Source: Patescibacteria group bacterium
Lineage (GTDB): Bacteria; Patescibacteriota; Minisyncoccia; Minisyncoccales; PEYH01
Assembly (NCBI GenBank): GCA_018817645.1
Contig: JAHITK010000023.1
Coordinates: 1 to 40,706 of the forward strand
DNA length: 40,706 nucleotides
Reading direction: 5' to 3'
The translations under genes were made by a program, and so were the position numbers. The notes under the pieces were generated by a model. That model ran no database searches, was not told where the DNA came from, and saw only the letters and a program-made list of their open reading frames with translations. Shown piece after piece: positions 1-9,400 of the stretch. The stretch's first letter is position 1, and the number at the start of each line of letters is the position of its first letter.

Positions 1-363
1 ATTAACAATGTTTTCCATAGTTTATACTTTTAAGATTAACTTTAGATTAACTTAAGTTTAGCCCATATAAAATCCTTGTCAAGCTCTCCAATCTCAAAAT
101 AAAAATTTTCTTATCCCCCTCGATCGCCCTAGCGCCATCCCGTCAATTTGGCCCTATATTCTAATTCTAGCGGGGTGCTCTAATTTTTAATGAAATTGGC
201 CTCGAAAAACGTTGAAAATACAAGGATTCTCGGTCGCACATGCCTGTTGCCCTAATCGGTCTAGAACCTTGACGAATCAAGTCCCGTAAGGGTTTCTGGG
301 ATAATTTTTCAGGAAATATTCAACCCCTCTCGGTCGGATGTGTTTTAATATAAACATAACGCG

Positions 364-1218
364 TTATCTAAGCCATTTACTAATAAAATGATTTATATTG
401 GTCGCGTATACTAGGCACAAGGAAAAAGTAATAGCCCAATAATTGTGGAAGACGTACTGGCTTATAGTAAAAACTACTATAACTATTATAGATCCAATTA
501 GTATTTCTGATAATTTAGCCTGTTTATCCAAAATCGACTTAGTCGTGATTAGATTTATCCTCACAAAAAAAAGAAGTAAAAAGGCACTAATAATATTTAC
601 AGATGGAAAAATTATGACAAATCCTTTAGCTCTTGTTAACGCGTAGAATCCTGCGAAAAAGCCAACTAAAAAATTTATTATGACTGCAAATAATAGTATA
701 TAGCCCTTGCTCTTCCTGGGAATTATTTTGTTAGAGAAGACATAATAAAATGACATCACTAATCCAATTATAAAAAATATCATTATTCCAATCATTTCCA
801 AATCAAAGTCCCGCAGGAAAAAATCAAAAAATTCTTCTAAAAATAAAGTGTTTAAAAAAAGAAGAAGTAAAAAAGTCAGACCTGTTAGAAATAAGACCAC
901 CTCTGTAAAGGTGGGAATTAGCCCTAATTTATAAAGCCATCCTTTTTTAATATTTGAATATGATTCCCTCTCGCTGATAATCGCCTGAATTTTTCCTGTC
1001 AGCTCTATATCTTTAATGTCTAAAAGCAATTCTGCCAATTGCTCATTGCTAATGCTATCTAAATATGTTTCTGTTTTCCTTTGAAACAAGGCCAATCTTC
1101 TACGATCTCTAATAGATAAATCCTTATAATGGAAGGGACCAAAATCAAAAACGGTTGGCTTCATATTGGCCCTGAATTTCTTATATTCCTCGAATAAACG
1201 CTTGATCTCCTCTCCCAT
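364..1218 (-). CDS. hypothetical multi-TM membrane protein
   Basis: 284-aa ORF with several hydrophobic segments (e.g. TEVVLFLTGLTFLLLLFLNTLFL); no family recognised. Confidence 0.6.
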   Translation of the reverse strand: MGEEIKRLFEEYKKFRANMKPTVFDFGPFHYKDLSIRDRRRLALFQRKTETYLDSISNEQLAELLLDIKDIELTGKIQAIISERESYSNIKKGWLYKLGLIPTFTEVVLFLTGLTFLLLLFLNTLFLEEFFDFFLRDFDLEMIGIMIFFIIGLVMSFYYVFSNKIIPRKSKGYILLFAVIINFLVGFFAGFYALTRAKGFVIIFPSVNIISAFLLLFFVRINLITTKSILDKQAKLSEILIGSIIVIVVFTISQYVFHNYWAITFSLCLVYATNINHFISKWLR

Positions 1219-1235
1219 TATTTATGAAATTATTT

Positions 1236-1610
1236 TTAGGATTGAGTTTCTGCCTGGATCGTTGGTGCACTCTCCACGCTCTCTTTAACATAAATCCTGC
1301 TTAATAAATAGAATATAACCACTCTAATAGTATATCCTATCAGTAGAAATGGTATCGGGAGAAAGATTATGCACCAAAAAACCCACCATAAAAATAGCAG
1401 GGCTGTTAAATATAATGTGGCTATATTTACTATTTTCTTTTTGTCTCTTATTATATATGCCCTCCTGATATATCGTGCGGAATAGATAATACCCACCCAA
1501 AAACCAAGCGCCGCGAATACTGTGGCGAGAATGTCGTCTAATGTTCCTTCGCCCACAAGAGGAGAAACAACGAAACTATAATATAAGTCCAAAAACAAGT
1601 GGCATTGCAA
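1236..1610 (-). CDS. hypothetical membrane protein
   Basis: 124-aa ORF just upstream of the 364..1218 ORF on the same strand; several hydrophobic segments. Confidence 0.5.
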   Translation of the reverse strand: MQCHLFLDLYYSFVVSPLVGEGTLDDILATVFAALGFWVGIIYSARYIRRAYIIRDKKKIVNIATLYLTALLFLWWVFWCIIFLPIPFLLIGYTIRVVIFYLLSRIYVKESVESAPTIQAETQS

Positions 1611-1768
1611 AACCAGCTGTTAGGTAAAAAGTAGCTGCCACATACCATGCAGAAATTTCTTTTTTGACCTTCATATTTTTATAGTTAATTATTATTAAAT
1701 TTTATCAAAAAATTAACTCTTTGTCTATTTTATCCCCTCTCGGTCGCCTCGAACCGAGCACATGCCTG

Positions 1769-1926
1769 CTGTCTGTCTTGAACAAAATCCGAACTTTTTT
1801 CCGCGAAAATCCGAACGCTGATTTCTGAAAAATTACGCTCGGGCGGGCAAAAAGGAAGGGGGTTGGGGGAAAGGAATTTTTGCCCGCCCTCGCTTCCACT
1901 TCCGCCCGATTTGCGGGCGAGTCGCC
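1769..1926. repeat. left copy of long inverted repeat IR1
   Basis: ctgtctgtcttgaacaaaatccgaacttttttccgcg... matches the reverse complement of 9041-9200; first 110 bp (1769-1878) differ at only 2 positions, the remainder is more diverged. Confidence 0.93.
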
Positions 1927-1927
1927 G

Positions 1928-3871
1928 CTATTTTTTATTTTTATTTTTTTCTAAAAATTCTGAAATTTTCTTTTTTATCAAATTATGTAATTCTATTAAA
2001 TCTTTTACCTCGTCCACATTATTTTTACCCAAAAAATCATCTAGATTTTTTATTAAACAATCTTCAAACTCTCTTTTTATTTTTCTTTTTTCTTCTTTTT
2101 GTTCTTCAACCTGAATCTGTTTACTTTTTATCCTTTGCTCAATTAAATTATCAAGTTTTTCTATTCGCGGAATTTTCTCTGTATCATTTATCTTATCCTC
2201 CGATTTTAATTTAAAATATTCCTTAATAGATTTTATATAAACCTCTTTTGGCAGTAGATCTTCCATTGTTTTGAAACTTTTGTTTATCTGGTCAACGGAA
2301 ATAATTTCCTCTTCTAATTGAACTTTATTTTGAATATTAGCAATTTTTGCAGACTTGCCCGGTTGATCAAAATCATAAACACTTATACAAAATAAGCCGG
2401 AGTTTTTATATAATTTTGCATGTTTAGCTATTTCACCAGCACCAGAACAGTCAATTAACCCCGTGTTATTTAAATCTATAGTTTCATCAATTTTTTCCTC
2501 TTTTATAAATTTATTAACAACGGTCTCAAGTGCTTTTTTCTCAAGATGCCCCTCGACTAGAATATTTTGTTCGCTAAGATATGATAAGTCCGTTACCGTA
2601 TATCCTAAAGCTTGTCTAAGTAATGGATCTCTTAATATATTTTCTTTAGTTGGCTTTTCTGCTTTAGTAAGCGAATATCCTGTTTTTGTGTCTTTAATTA
2701 AAAATCTTACTCTCTCAGGAAATCTTTTATCTACCATAAATGGTGAATGTGTAGAATAAATAATCTGATTATTTGTGGCCAGTTCGTTTATCAATGATAA
2801 AACAGCCTTCTGTCCGCCCGGATGTAAATGCAGAGCAGGTTCGTCTATTAAAACAATGTAATCTTTTATTTCTTTCGCCTGAGCCAAAATCCCTATTAAA
2901 AACGCTAAAAACCATTGTAAGCCCTCGCTTCTATATTTAGGTTCAATTGAATAACCTGGTTCTTTAATATTTATAAGTAAATGATCTGTTTTATAGGTAA
3001 TATTTATTTCTATATCTGGATTTGGCGGCCAAGCTTTTCGTATTTCCTCTGTTACCTTATTTGAAATCTCGTTGAAAATATTTTCGTAATCTGTTTCGGT
3101 TTTATTCTCAAAAATACCTGGTATCTGTTCTTGGTCATATCTAGCTAGTCTAAAAATCGAGAGAACGGCAATTCGATCAGTGGGTTTCTTTAAAAATTCT
3201 TGAATGTTCACTATATCTGGCAAACCATATTTTTGTTTATCATATCCCCAAAAGAAAACATTGAGATTATAGTCAATTTCTATTTGTAAATATTCTTTAA
3301 TTGCTTCTATAATATTGCTTTCATCGTTTAATTCAACCTTACCCGAGGAAACTAATTGATCAATTTGGGTCTTTAATAGTTCATAATCTTTTTTGTTGAT
3401 CAATGTCCAATCTGAACCCTCAATTTTTATTGTTTCTTCTTCATTTTTTATTTCGATATCTTCTTCTGTCAAATTACCCAACAAAATGTTGTCATTTGGT
3501 AATTTTGGCTCTAATTGTGGATAAAAATTATTCCCGTCTCTAAGCAATGTAATGGTTGAATTTTTCTGAATCTGAAAAATTTTCCTTAATCTTTGGTCTT
3601 GAATTACCTGTTCACTTAATTCGAACTCAAGCTTTGGTAATTTGCCCTCTCTAAACTTTAGAGAATTTTTTCTAATATCAGACGTTCTTATTATTCTTTT
3701 ATCGTTTTCATCGCTCTCGTCTCCGCTCATTAACATATTTACAGCATCAAGCAAATTAGTTTTTCCCCCTTCGTTTGGTCCAATAATACAAGCGACATCA
3801 TTGAAATCAACGGTTTCATTATCAAAAGATCTGAAATCTTCAATTTTAATCTTGTGAATTATTTTTGGCAT
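1928..3871 (-). CDS. OLD-family ATP-dependent nuclease (SMC/RecF-like AAA ATPase + C-terminal TOPRIM)
   Basis: Walker A GPNEGGKTN, Walker B YIVLIDEPALHLHP, TOPRIM-like LVEGHLEKKAL and VYDFDQPG. Confidence 0.88.
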   Translation of the reverse strand: MPKIIHKIKIEDFRSFDNETVDFNDVACIIGPNEGGKTNLLDAVNMLMSGDESDENDKRIIRTSDIRKNSLKFREGKLPKLEFELSEQVIQDQRLRKIFQIQKNSTITLLRDGNNFYPQLEPKLPNDNILLGNLTEEDIEIKNEEETIKIEGSDWTLINKKDYELLKTQIDQLVSSGKVELNDESNIIEAIKEYLQIEIDYNLNVFFWGYDKQKYGLPDIVNIQEFLKKPTDRIAVLSIFRLARYDQEQIPGIFENKTETDYENIFNEISNKVTEEIRKAWPPNPDIEINITYKTDHLLINIKEPGYSIEPKYRSEGLQWFLAFLIGILAQAKEIKDYIVLIDEPALHLHPGGQKAVLSLINELATNNQIIYSTHSPFMVDKRFPERVRFLIKDTKTGYSLTKAEKPTKENILRDPLLRQALGYTVTDLSYLSEQNILVEGHLEKKALETVVNKFIKEEKIDETIDLNNTGLIDCSGAGEIAKHAKLYKNSGLFCISVYDFDQPGKSAKIANIQNKVQLEEEIISVDQINKSFKTMEDLLPKEVYIKSIKEYFKLKSEDKINDTEKIPRIEKLDNLIEQRIKSKQIQVEEQKEEKRKIKREFEDCLIKNLDDFLGKNNVDEVKDLIELHNLIKKKISEFLEKNKNKK

Positions 3872-3875
3872 TTTT

Positions 3876-5204
3876 TTATTTAATTAAGTTTTCAACCCTT
3901 TTTGTTGCTTCATCTAAAAGTTGCTTTGCCTCTTTTCTTAGGGCAAAAGATTGTTTTACTAACTTGGCTATTCTTTCTTGTTTTTGTTTTGGAATAATTG
4001 GGACTAATAAATCACCAAAAACGCTTTTAGGTACTGCCGCCATAATTGCGCCGGCAGTTTTCTGCTCTAATTGTTTCTTCATAATTTCCGATCTAAAAAG
4101 CAAAAACAAAAATTCGTTTAAATAATTTTCGGAATTAACTACAAAAAATCCTGTGCTTGCCACCTCTCCGTCTAGTTCTTTTGGAACTATACCAATATTA
4201 TTTAATGAACCAGCAAGCGAAGCCACTACTACATCGCCAACTTTTATTGCCATTCGGGCCCTACTTGGCGCTTCGTAGCCATATAATTCATTAAAACTAT
4301 CAATTTCTCCAGTTGAGGGATCGATGTTTGCAAGTTCAACATATTTTATTTTCTTTGTCGGATTTGCTCTTGGATTTATCTTTTTCGCAGAAATTTTAAT
4401 TACCTTTTCCAGCTTTTCCGCTTTAAAACTTGACTTATTTAAAATTTCAATAATTTTTTTGTGTTTTGGTTGGTAATATTCAGAATCAAAACGCATTGTA
4501 GAAAAAACCTCTGCGGCTTCCGCTTCAAACGATTTTTCAAATTTCAAATTAAGCTCTTTATATCCTAATAACTCATATAGATTTCCCTCTGCTTCCTCAT
4601 ATTTTTCGTCTGCTAATTTTTTCTTTTGGTGCGCTTGCCTTACTAAATTTTCAATTTCTTTTTGTGTTTTTTTCGAGACCTGCGATACAGGAATTAAAGC
4701 TACATCTTTAGAATACAAATGCGTTTGACCGGTTGAACCGCGAGCAAATCTTTCTAATTGATAACGACCATGCGGAGATCGTAAATAAGCAAGCAAAAAG
4801 TATGGATTTATATTTTCTGACCTAACAAGCATTACTTCCGCTGTAACAACACACTTAATACTATTTTCAAAAATTCCTACTCGTCCTATTGTCCCTTCGC
4901 CGGTAGCAGTTATTAAAATGTCCCCAGTTTTCGGCTGGACAAATTCTTGATAATTGCTCTGTGGGATAAAATCTGTATCTTTAAGCTGCAAAAAATAGTT
5001 GCTGACATTTTTTAGTTTGATAACTGGCACTCCAGTATTAAAATACAATTCTCTGGGAGGCGTTTTTGCTCGGGGGAATTTACAAAGATCGCCGAGATTT
5101 TTATATTGTTGATGCAATTTTCTAATAGCGCCAAGACGGCTAACATAAAAGTTGGCGTCTATTCTATCTATCAAAGATTTAAATTTTGTCTCAGCTAAAC
5201 GCAT
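3876..5204 (-). CDS. Type I-like restriction specificity subunit (HsdS), two TRDs
   Basis: Two HsdS-type target-recognition halves (GVPVIKLKNVSN..., IKYVELANIDPSTGEI...), helical spacers, directly downstream of the MTase. Confidence 0.88.
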   Translation of the reverse strand: MRLAETKFKSLIDRIDANFYVSRLGAIRKLHQQYKNLGDLCKFPRAKTPPRELYFNTGVPVIKLKNVSNYFLQLKDTDFIPQSNYQEFVQPKTGDILITATGEGTIGRVGIFENSIKCVVTAEVMLVRSENINPYFLLAYLRSPHGRYQLERFARGSTGQTHLYSKDVALIPVSQVSKKTQKEIENLVRQAHQKKKLADEKYEEAEGNLYELLGYKELNLKFEKSFEAEAAEVFSTMRFDSEYYQPKHKKIIEILNKSSFKAEKLEKVIKISAKKINPRANPTKKIKYVELANIDPSTGEIDSFNELYGYEAPSRARMAIKVGDVVVASLAGSLNNIGIVPKELDGEVASTGFFVVNSENYLNEFLFLLFRSEIMKKQLEQKTAGAIMAAVPKSVFGDLLVPIIPKQKQERIAKLVKQSFALRKEAKQLLDEATKRVENLIK

Positions 5205-5206
5205 AA

Positions 5207-7102
5207 TTAAAAACCTAAATCGTGTTTTTGTTTAAATTTTTCAAATGCTTCGATTATTTCGGGAATGTCTGTATCTAAAATTCTATTTCCAGCTTCGTCT
5301 GTAAGATATTCTCCTTTCTCATCTCGTTTATAAATCGGCGGGGCTGTTTTTGTCGTCAAGTCATAACCAATCTTCTCAACTATCGCCATAAAGATTGAAT
5401 AATCTTTTTTGTTTAGTTTTTCAGCATCTTTATTGCTTAACTTTTGGAGAAATAAAACGCTTGGCTGCGGGTTTGCGCCAGCAGACATAAAAGTTCCTAC
5501 TGGCAAAGAAACTACGGCTAAAATACGCGAATATTGTTTGATAAATTCCCTGACATATTCAAGAGAGGAATTATTTAAAGTCCCGTTTGGCAGAACAATC
5601 GCCATTTTGCCATCTTCGCCCAAAAGTTGGAGACTTCTCTCTATGAATAGAATTTCTGGTATTTGACCGTCTAAAACTTTGTTAGTTTTTACCCATCGTC
5701 CGTCATCCTCTTTTTTCCATTTATGGCCGAGCTGAAATTCCGCAAGAATTCTTTTGTCGGTAACCTTACCCTTTGAACCAAATGGCGGATTTGTCATTAA
5801 AATTTTAAATTGTCCTTCGTGGGGATGTAATGTTCTTGGAACGGTTGCTTTTTCCGCAAGACGAACTAATTCATTGACAGGTAGAAGTGAATTTGCACAA
5901 AAAATGCCGGTATGGCCATCGTCGTGCAAAACCATATGCATTTTGGCAACTTTGGCTAAGTCAGGGTTTATATCAATGCCCGAAAGATAAGCATGAGCGT
6001 ATTCTTTTAGAAAATCAGTAGATTTAGTTTTTAATTCCGGTCTTTCTTTTACAAATTTTTCTTTAATGTAATTCATTCCTGCGACAAGAAATCCGCCAGA
6101 ACCGCAAGCAGGGTCAATAAATTTCTCATTGTCTTTCGGGTCCAGCATATTTACGCATAAATCCACGATTGGATGCGGAGTAAAAAATTCTCCTCGCTCT
6201 CCTCTTTGATGAGCATAAACAAAAGTTTGAAAAGCCGTTCCTTTAACATCTGCGGCGGTATTAATAAGACTATATTTCTGCAATTGGCTAACAACAAAAG
6301 CAATAGTGAGCGGTTTTAAATTCAACCTTTCGTTGGGGTCAAAAACATCTGGATATTGGCTTTTCACTCTTTCAAAAAGATTTAAGATTCTCTCCATAAA
6401 TCCGTTTTCTTTACCTTCTTCCAGTTCTTCTAATTCCTTATCCGTAATTCTAAATTCACATTTTTGAGCCAATGCTTTTTCATCCGCCATTTTGATAAAA
6501 ATCAATTTCAGCATTTCATTAAATACCTTTTCTTTCAGCAATCCTTCATTTGCGTAAATATGATTGTGTATTATTTCAAAAACTGTTTTAAGTTCAATTG
6601 CTGGTTTTAAATCTTTCTTCTGATAGAGTCCCACATCTTCAAGCGTCTCTCCTTTTTTAGGAATGTCTGGTATTTCTCTAAAAAACGGGGCTTTTTTAAG
6701 ATGTTGTAAATAAACAATATCTTTTCCGTTAAACCAGACGCCAAATTCTGCATTGGTCGGCGAAAGGTAGGATTTTAACTGATCAATGCCGTCTTTTCTT
6801 TCTTTGCGTTTTGTTTCTACGATAATGTAAAGATTATCAATAACCTTTTTCTCATTTCTAAAAACCGCGATGTCCGTTGGGCCAATTCTTTTACTTCCTT
6901 TTTGAACCGGAAACTCAATTTCAATTTGGCCCTTAGAATAGCCATATTCTTCAACTAATCTTTTTTCTAAAATTTGTCTTGGTCCTTCTTCGGGCTTATT
7001 TTTTAACCACCGCCCAGTAATAAAATCACGGACATATCCTTTCTTTTCTTCGGGTTCAACCTTAACTTTCTCTTTTATGGGTTTGTAATTTGTATTGCTC
7101 AT
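5207..7102 (-). CDS. N6-adenine DNA methyltransferase with N-terminal HSDR_N-type PD-(D/E)XK domain
   Basis: C-terminal HsdM motifs DPACGSGGFL (motif I) and NPPFGSKG (motif IV); N-terminal GPTDIAVF...LYIIVETKRK matches the D...ExK nuclease pattern of HSDR_N domains. Confidence 0.9.
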   Translation of the reverse strand: MSNTNYKPIKEKVKVEPEEKKGYVRDFITGRWLKNKPEEGPRQILEKRLVEEYGYSKGQIEIEFPVQKGSKRIGPTDIAVFRNEKKVIDNLYIIVETKRKERKDGIDQLKSYLSPTNAEFGVWFNGKDIVYLQHLKKAPFFREIPDIPKKGETLEDVGLYQKKDLKPAIELKTVFEIIHNHIYANEGLLKEKVFNEMLKLIFIKMADEKALAQKCEFRITDKELEELEEGKENGFMERILNLFERVKSQYPDVFDPNERLNLKPLTIAFVVSQLQKYSLINTAADVKGTAFQTFVYAHQRGERGEFFTPHPIVDLCVNMLDPKDNEKFIDPACGSGGFLVAGMNYIKEKFVKERPELKTKSTDFLKEYAHAYLSGIDINPDLAKVAKMHMVLHDDGHTGIFCANSLLPVNELVRLAEKATVPRTLHPHEGQFKILMTNPPFGSKGKVTDKRILAEFQLGHKWKKEDDGRWVKTNKVLDGQIPEILFIERSLQLLGEDGKMAIVLPNGTLNNSSLEYVREFIKQYSRILAVVSLPVGTFMSAGANPQPSVLFLQKLSNKDAEKLNKKDYSIFMAIVEKIGYDLTTKTAPPIYKRDEKGEYLTDEAGNRILDTDIPEIIEAFEKFKQKHDLGF

Positions 7103-7974
7103 AGTGTTTCCTCGTAAGATTGTTTTATTAAATTTATTATATAATTTGAATCGCTTTTCGTATCAATTTTAACTAATCCTCTATAGCCCCATTCAAAAGA
7201 AGTTACATCTCTTACTAAATTTTTAGGATCGTTATATTTTGGTTGCCGTAAAAGAAGATCAATGGAATTTCTTCTAAATGTAAAATTGGCAAAGCATTTA
7301 GTTGTGCGATAAGATATACTACTTTTTTGTTCTGCTCTTTCTAATGTATTTGGCAACTCTAAAATTTTTTCTCTTAATTCTTGAAATTTTTGTTGTAATT
7401 CCTTGCTTGTTTTATTCAAATGAAAGTTTATATCATATTGAGAATAATCAATATTGGTTATTTGACGACCTCTTTTTTCTCCGATACGAGAACTCGCTTC
7501 CATTTCTATATCTAAAATGCCATCCTCATAAAAAGTATAATTCCATAATTCAACATTTTCCGCCATTTGGTTAATTGCGTATTTATCATACTTATTAAAA
7601 GAAGAGGCAACTAAAATCAATCTTGGCTGCCCCCAATCTATTTTTATTTTTTTCCCTAGTTTTTTCTCTGTAAGAATTTGGAAATCGCCCTTATGATCAA
7701 CTAACCAATCAAGATAAAATAATCCCTGATTTATAACATTATCTTTTTCTCCCCATTTATACTCAATAATTATAGGAGAATTATTTTCATCTATTCCTAA
7801 TGTATCAATTCTTCCGCCATGTTTTTCGCCCGTTGAAACTTCAGAAGCGATAAATTTAACTCCAAAAATATCCTCTAAATTTTGTTCAAATAAATTCTGC
7901 AGTTCCTTTTCATTTTTAAAATTAGAAGATTTAAGCTGCCTAGTTTTATTGTTTTCTGTTTTAAAAATTGGCAT
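7099..7974 (-). CDS. predicted PD-(D/E)XK nuclease with DUF5655-like C-terminus
   Basis: GGRIDTLGIDENNSPIIIEYKWG (D...ExK core); C-terminal region resembles DUF5655; ATGA overlap (7099-7102) with the MTase start. Confidence 0.72.
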   Translation of the reverse strand: MPIFKTENNKTRQLKSSNFKNEKELQNLFEQNLEDIFGVKFIASEVSTGEKHGGRIDTLGIDENNSPIIIEYKWGEKDNVINQGLFYLDWLVDHKGDFQILTEKKLGKKIKIDWGQPRLILVASSFNKYDKYAINQMAENVELWNYTFYEDGILDIEMEASSRIGEKRGRQITNIDYSQYDINFHLNKTSKELQQKFQELREKILELPNTLERAEQKSSISYRTTKCFANFTFRRNSIDLLLRQPKYNDPKNLVRDVTSFEWGYRGLVKIDTKSDSNYIINLIKQSYEETL

Positions 7975-7979
7975 AGTTT

Positions 7980-8660
7980 TTAAATTAAATTTTTCTCCTT
8001 AAAACTTATAAATCCTGTTTTGGTAATGATTATATGGTCAACTATTTCAATTCCTAAAATTTTACCTGCTTCTACTAACCTTTTTGTTATTTCTAAATCG
8101 TCTTCTGACGGCTCGGGGTCGCCCGATGGGTGATTATGTGCCAAAATTATTTGGGCAGCTAAGTTTTTGACTGCTGGTTCAAAAACTTCTCTTGGGTGGA
8201 CCAAATTAGCGTTAAGAGAGCCAACCGAAATTATCTCTCTCTTAATTTCTTGGTTTCTACTATCAAGATAAAAAATAACAAAATGTTCTTTTTTATGGTT
8301 TCTTAAATCTCTTAATTCATCCCAGACATCTCTTGGAGTTAAATAAATTTCAGCTTTTTTGCCTTGAAGAAGTCTTTTGCCAAGCTCAAAACTCGCAATG
8401 ATTTCGCAAGCTTTAACCGGGCCGATTCCTGACAAATTAGTTAATTCTTTCAAAGTCAAATTCGGTAAATTTTGGGCCCCACATTGCCGAAGTATCTGTT
8501 TGGCAATCTCTACGACATTTTGTCCTGGCCTGCCTATTCTCAATAAAATAGCCAAAAGTTCAGAATTAGAAAGTTTTTCTGGCCCATATTGCATTAACTT
8601 CTCTCTTGGTCTTTCAATTTTTGGCAATTCTTTAATTGTCTTTTTAATTTTAGTTTCCAT
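7980..8660 (-). CDS. radC: RadC family JAB/MPN-domain protein
   Basis: HhH-like NLSGIGPVKACEIIASFELGKR and JAMM-type AHNHPSGDPEPSEDD. Confidence 0.92.
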   Translation of the reverse strand: METKIKKTIKELPKIERPREKLMQYGPEKLSNSELLAILLRIGRPGQNVVEIAKQILRQCGAQNLPNLTLKELTNLSGIGPVKACEIIASFELGKRLLQGKKAEIYLTPRDVWDELRDLRNHKKEHFVIFYLDSRNQEIKREIISVGSLNANLVHPREVFEPAVKNLAAQIILAHNHPSGDPEPSEDDLEITKRLVEAGKILGIEIVDHIIITKTGFISFKEKNLI

Positions 8661-8662
8661 AA

Positions 8663-8875
8663 TTAGAGTTTCAATAAATCATCAACAGAAACATTAAGGG
8701 CTTTGGCTAATTTCTGGAGCGTGTCAATTGAAGGGTTGGTGATACCGCCCGACTCCAGCTTTATGACCGTGTTATAGGAAATATCAGCCAATTTAGAAAG
8801 CCGGTCTTGCGACAAGTCCTTTTGTTTCCTTAACTTTTTTATATTTTTGCCTATTGGCGAAATCTCTCTTGACAT
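8663..8875 (-). CDS. XRE-family helix-turn-helix regulator
   Basis: 70 aa, IKKLRKQKDLSQDRLSKLADISYNTVIKLESGGITNPSIDTLQKLAKALNVSVDDLL. Confidence 0.92.
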   Translation of the reverse strand: MSREISPIGKNIKKLRKQKDLSQDRLSKLADISYNTVIKLESGGITNPSIDTLQKLAKALNVSVDDLLKL

Positions 8876-8960
8876 TGTAGTATTAAAATAATAGTATGTA
8901 TGTATAGAGTAATCACAATCTATAATTATGATACAAAGTTATTTTGATAATGTAAAGAGA
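8876..8960 (-). promoter_or_regulatory. candidate promoter/operator of the six-gene operon
   Basis: AT-rich leader upstream of the XRE gene with an alternating tatgtatgtata tract and TATAAT-like hexamers on the minus strand; no experimental support. Confidence 0.35.
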
Positions 8961-9040
8961 ATTTTAGGGAGTTTAATTCCAAATGCCCGCGCACGGGAGG
9001 GTTAGAGCAAGGGCATTTACCTCTTTTCTTTTCTAAAAAT

Positions 9041-9200
9041 CGGCGGCACGCCCGCGAAGCGGGCGGAAGCGGAAGCGAGGGCGGGGCGGGAATTCATTTC
9101 CCCCAACCCCCTTCCTTTTTGCCCGCCCGAGCGTAATCTTTCAGAAATCAGCGTTCGGATTTTCGCGGAAAAAAGTTCGGATTTTGTTCAAGACAGACAG
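9041..9200. repeat. right copy of long inverted repeat IR1
   Basis: Reverse complement of 1769-1926; see left copy. Confidence 0.93.
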
Positions 9201-9280
9201 CCATTTAGTAAAGTTTGAGTTTCCCGCCTCGCTCGGGGCTTCGCCCCTCGCTTTGGCAAACGAATTTTCAAGCAATTTCC
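9198..9280. repeat. left copy of 83-bp inverted repeat IR2
   Basis: cagccatttagtaaagtttgagtttcccgcctcgctcggggct... matches the reverse complement of 10800-10882 with 4 mismatches by eye. Confidence 0.95.
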
Positions 9281-9400
9281 ATACGAGCCAATTCTTTTTC
9301 GCCCGACTTGTCCGCCGTAGTTTTAGCGAAGGTGGAAGGGCGAACACAAAGCGGCAATTTTTCTGCCCAAAAGCGATTACAAATTTAATCAAATAAAAAT

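Noticed and set aside
1863-2114. + strand ORF opposite the OLD gene, and similar antisense ORFs under other CDSs (2463, 3642, 3865, 5409, 9983, 13020, 25066, 27575, 33781 etc.)
   Set aside because: Antisense to strongly supported proteins, no recognisable motifs, low-complexity composition.
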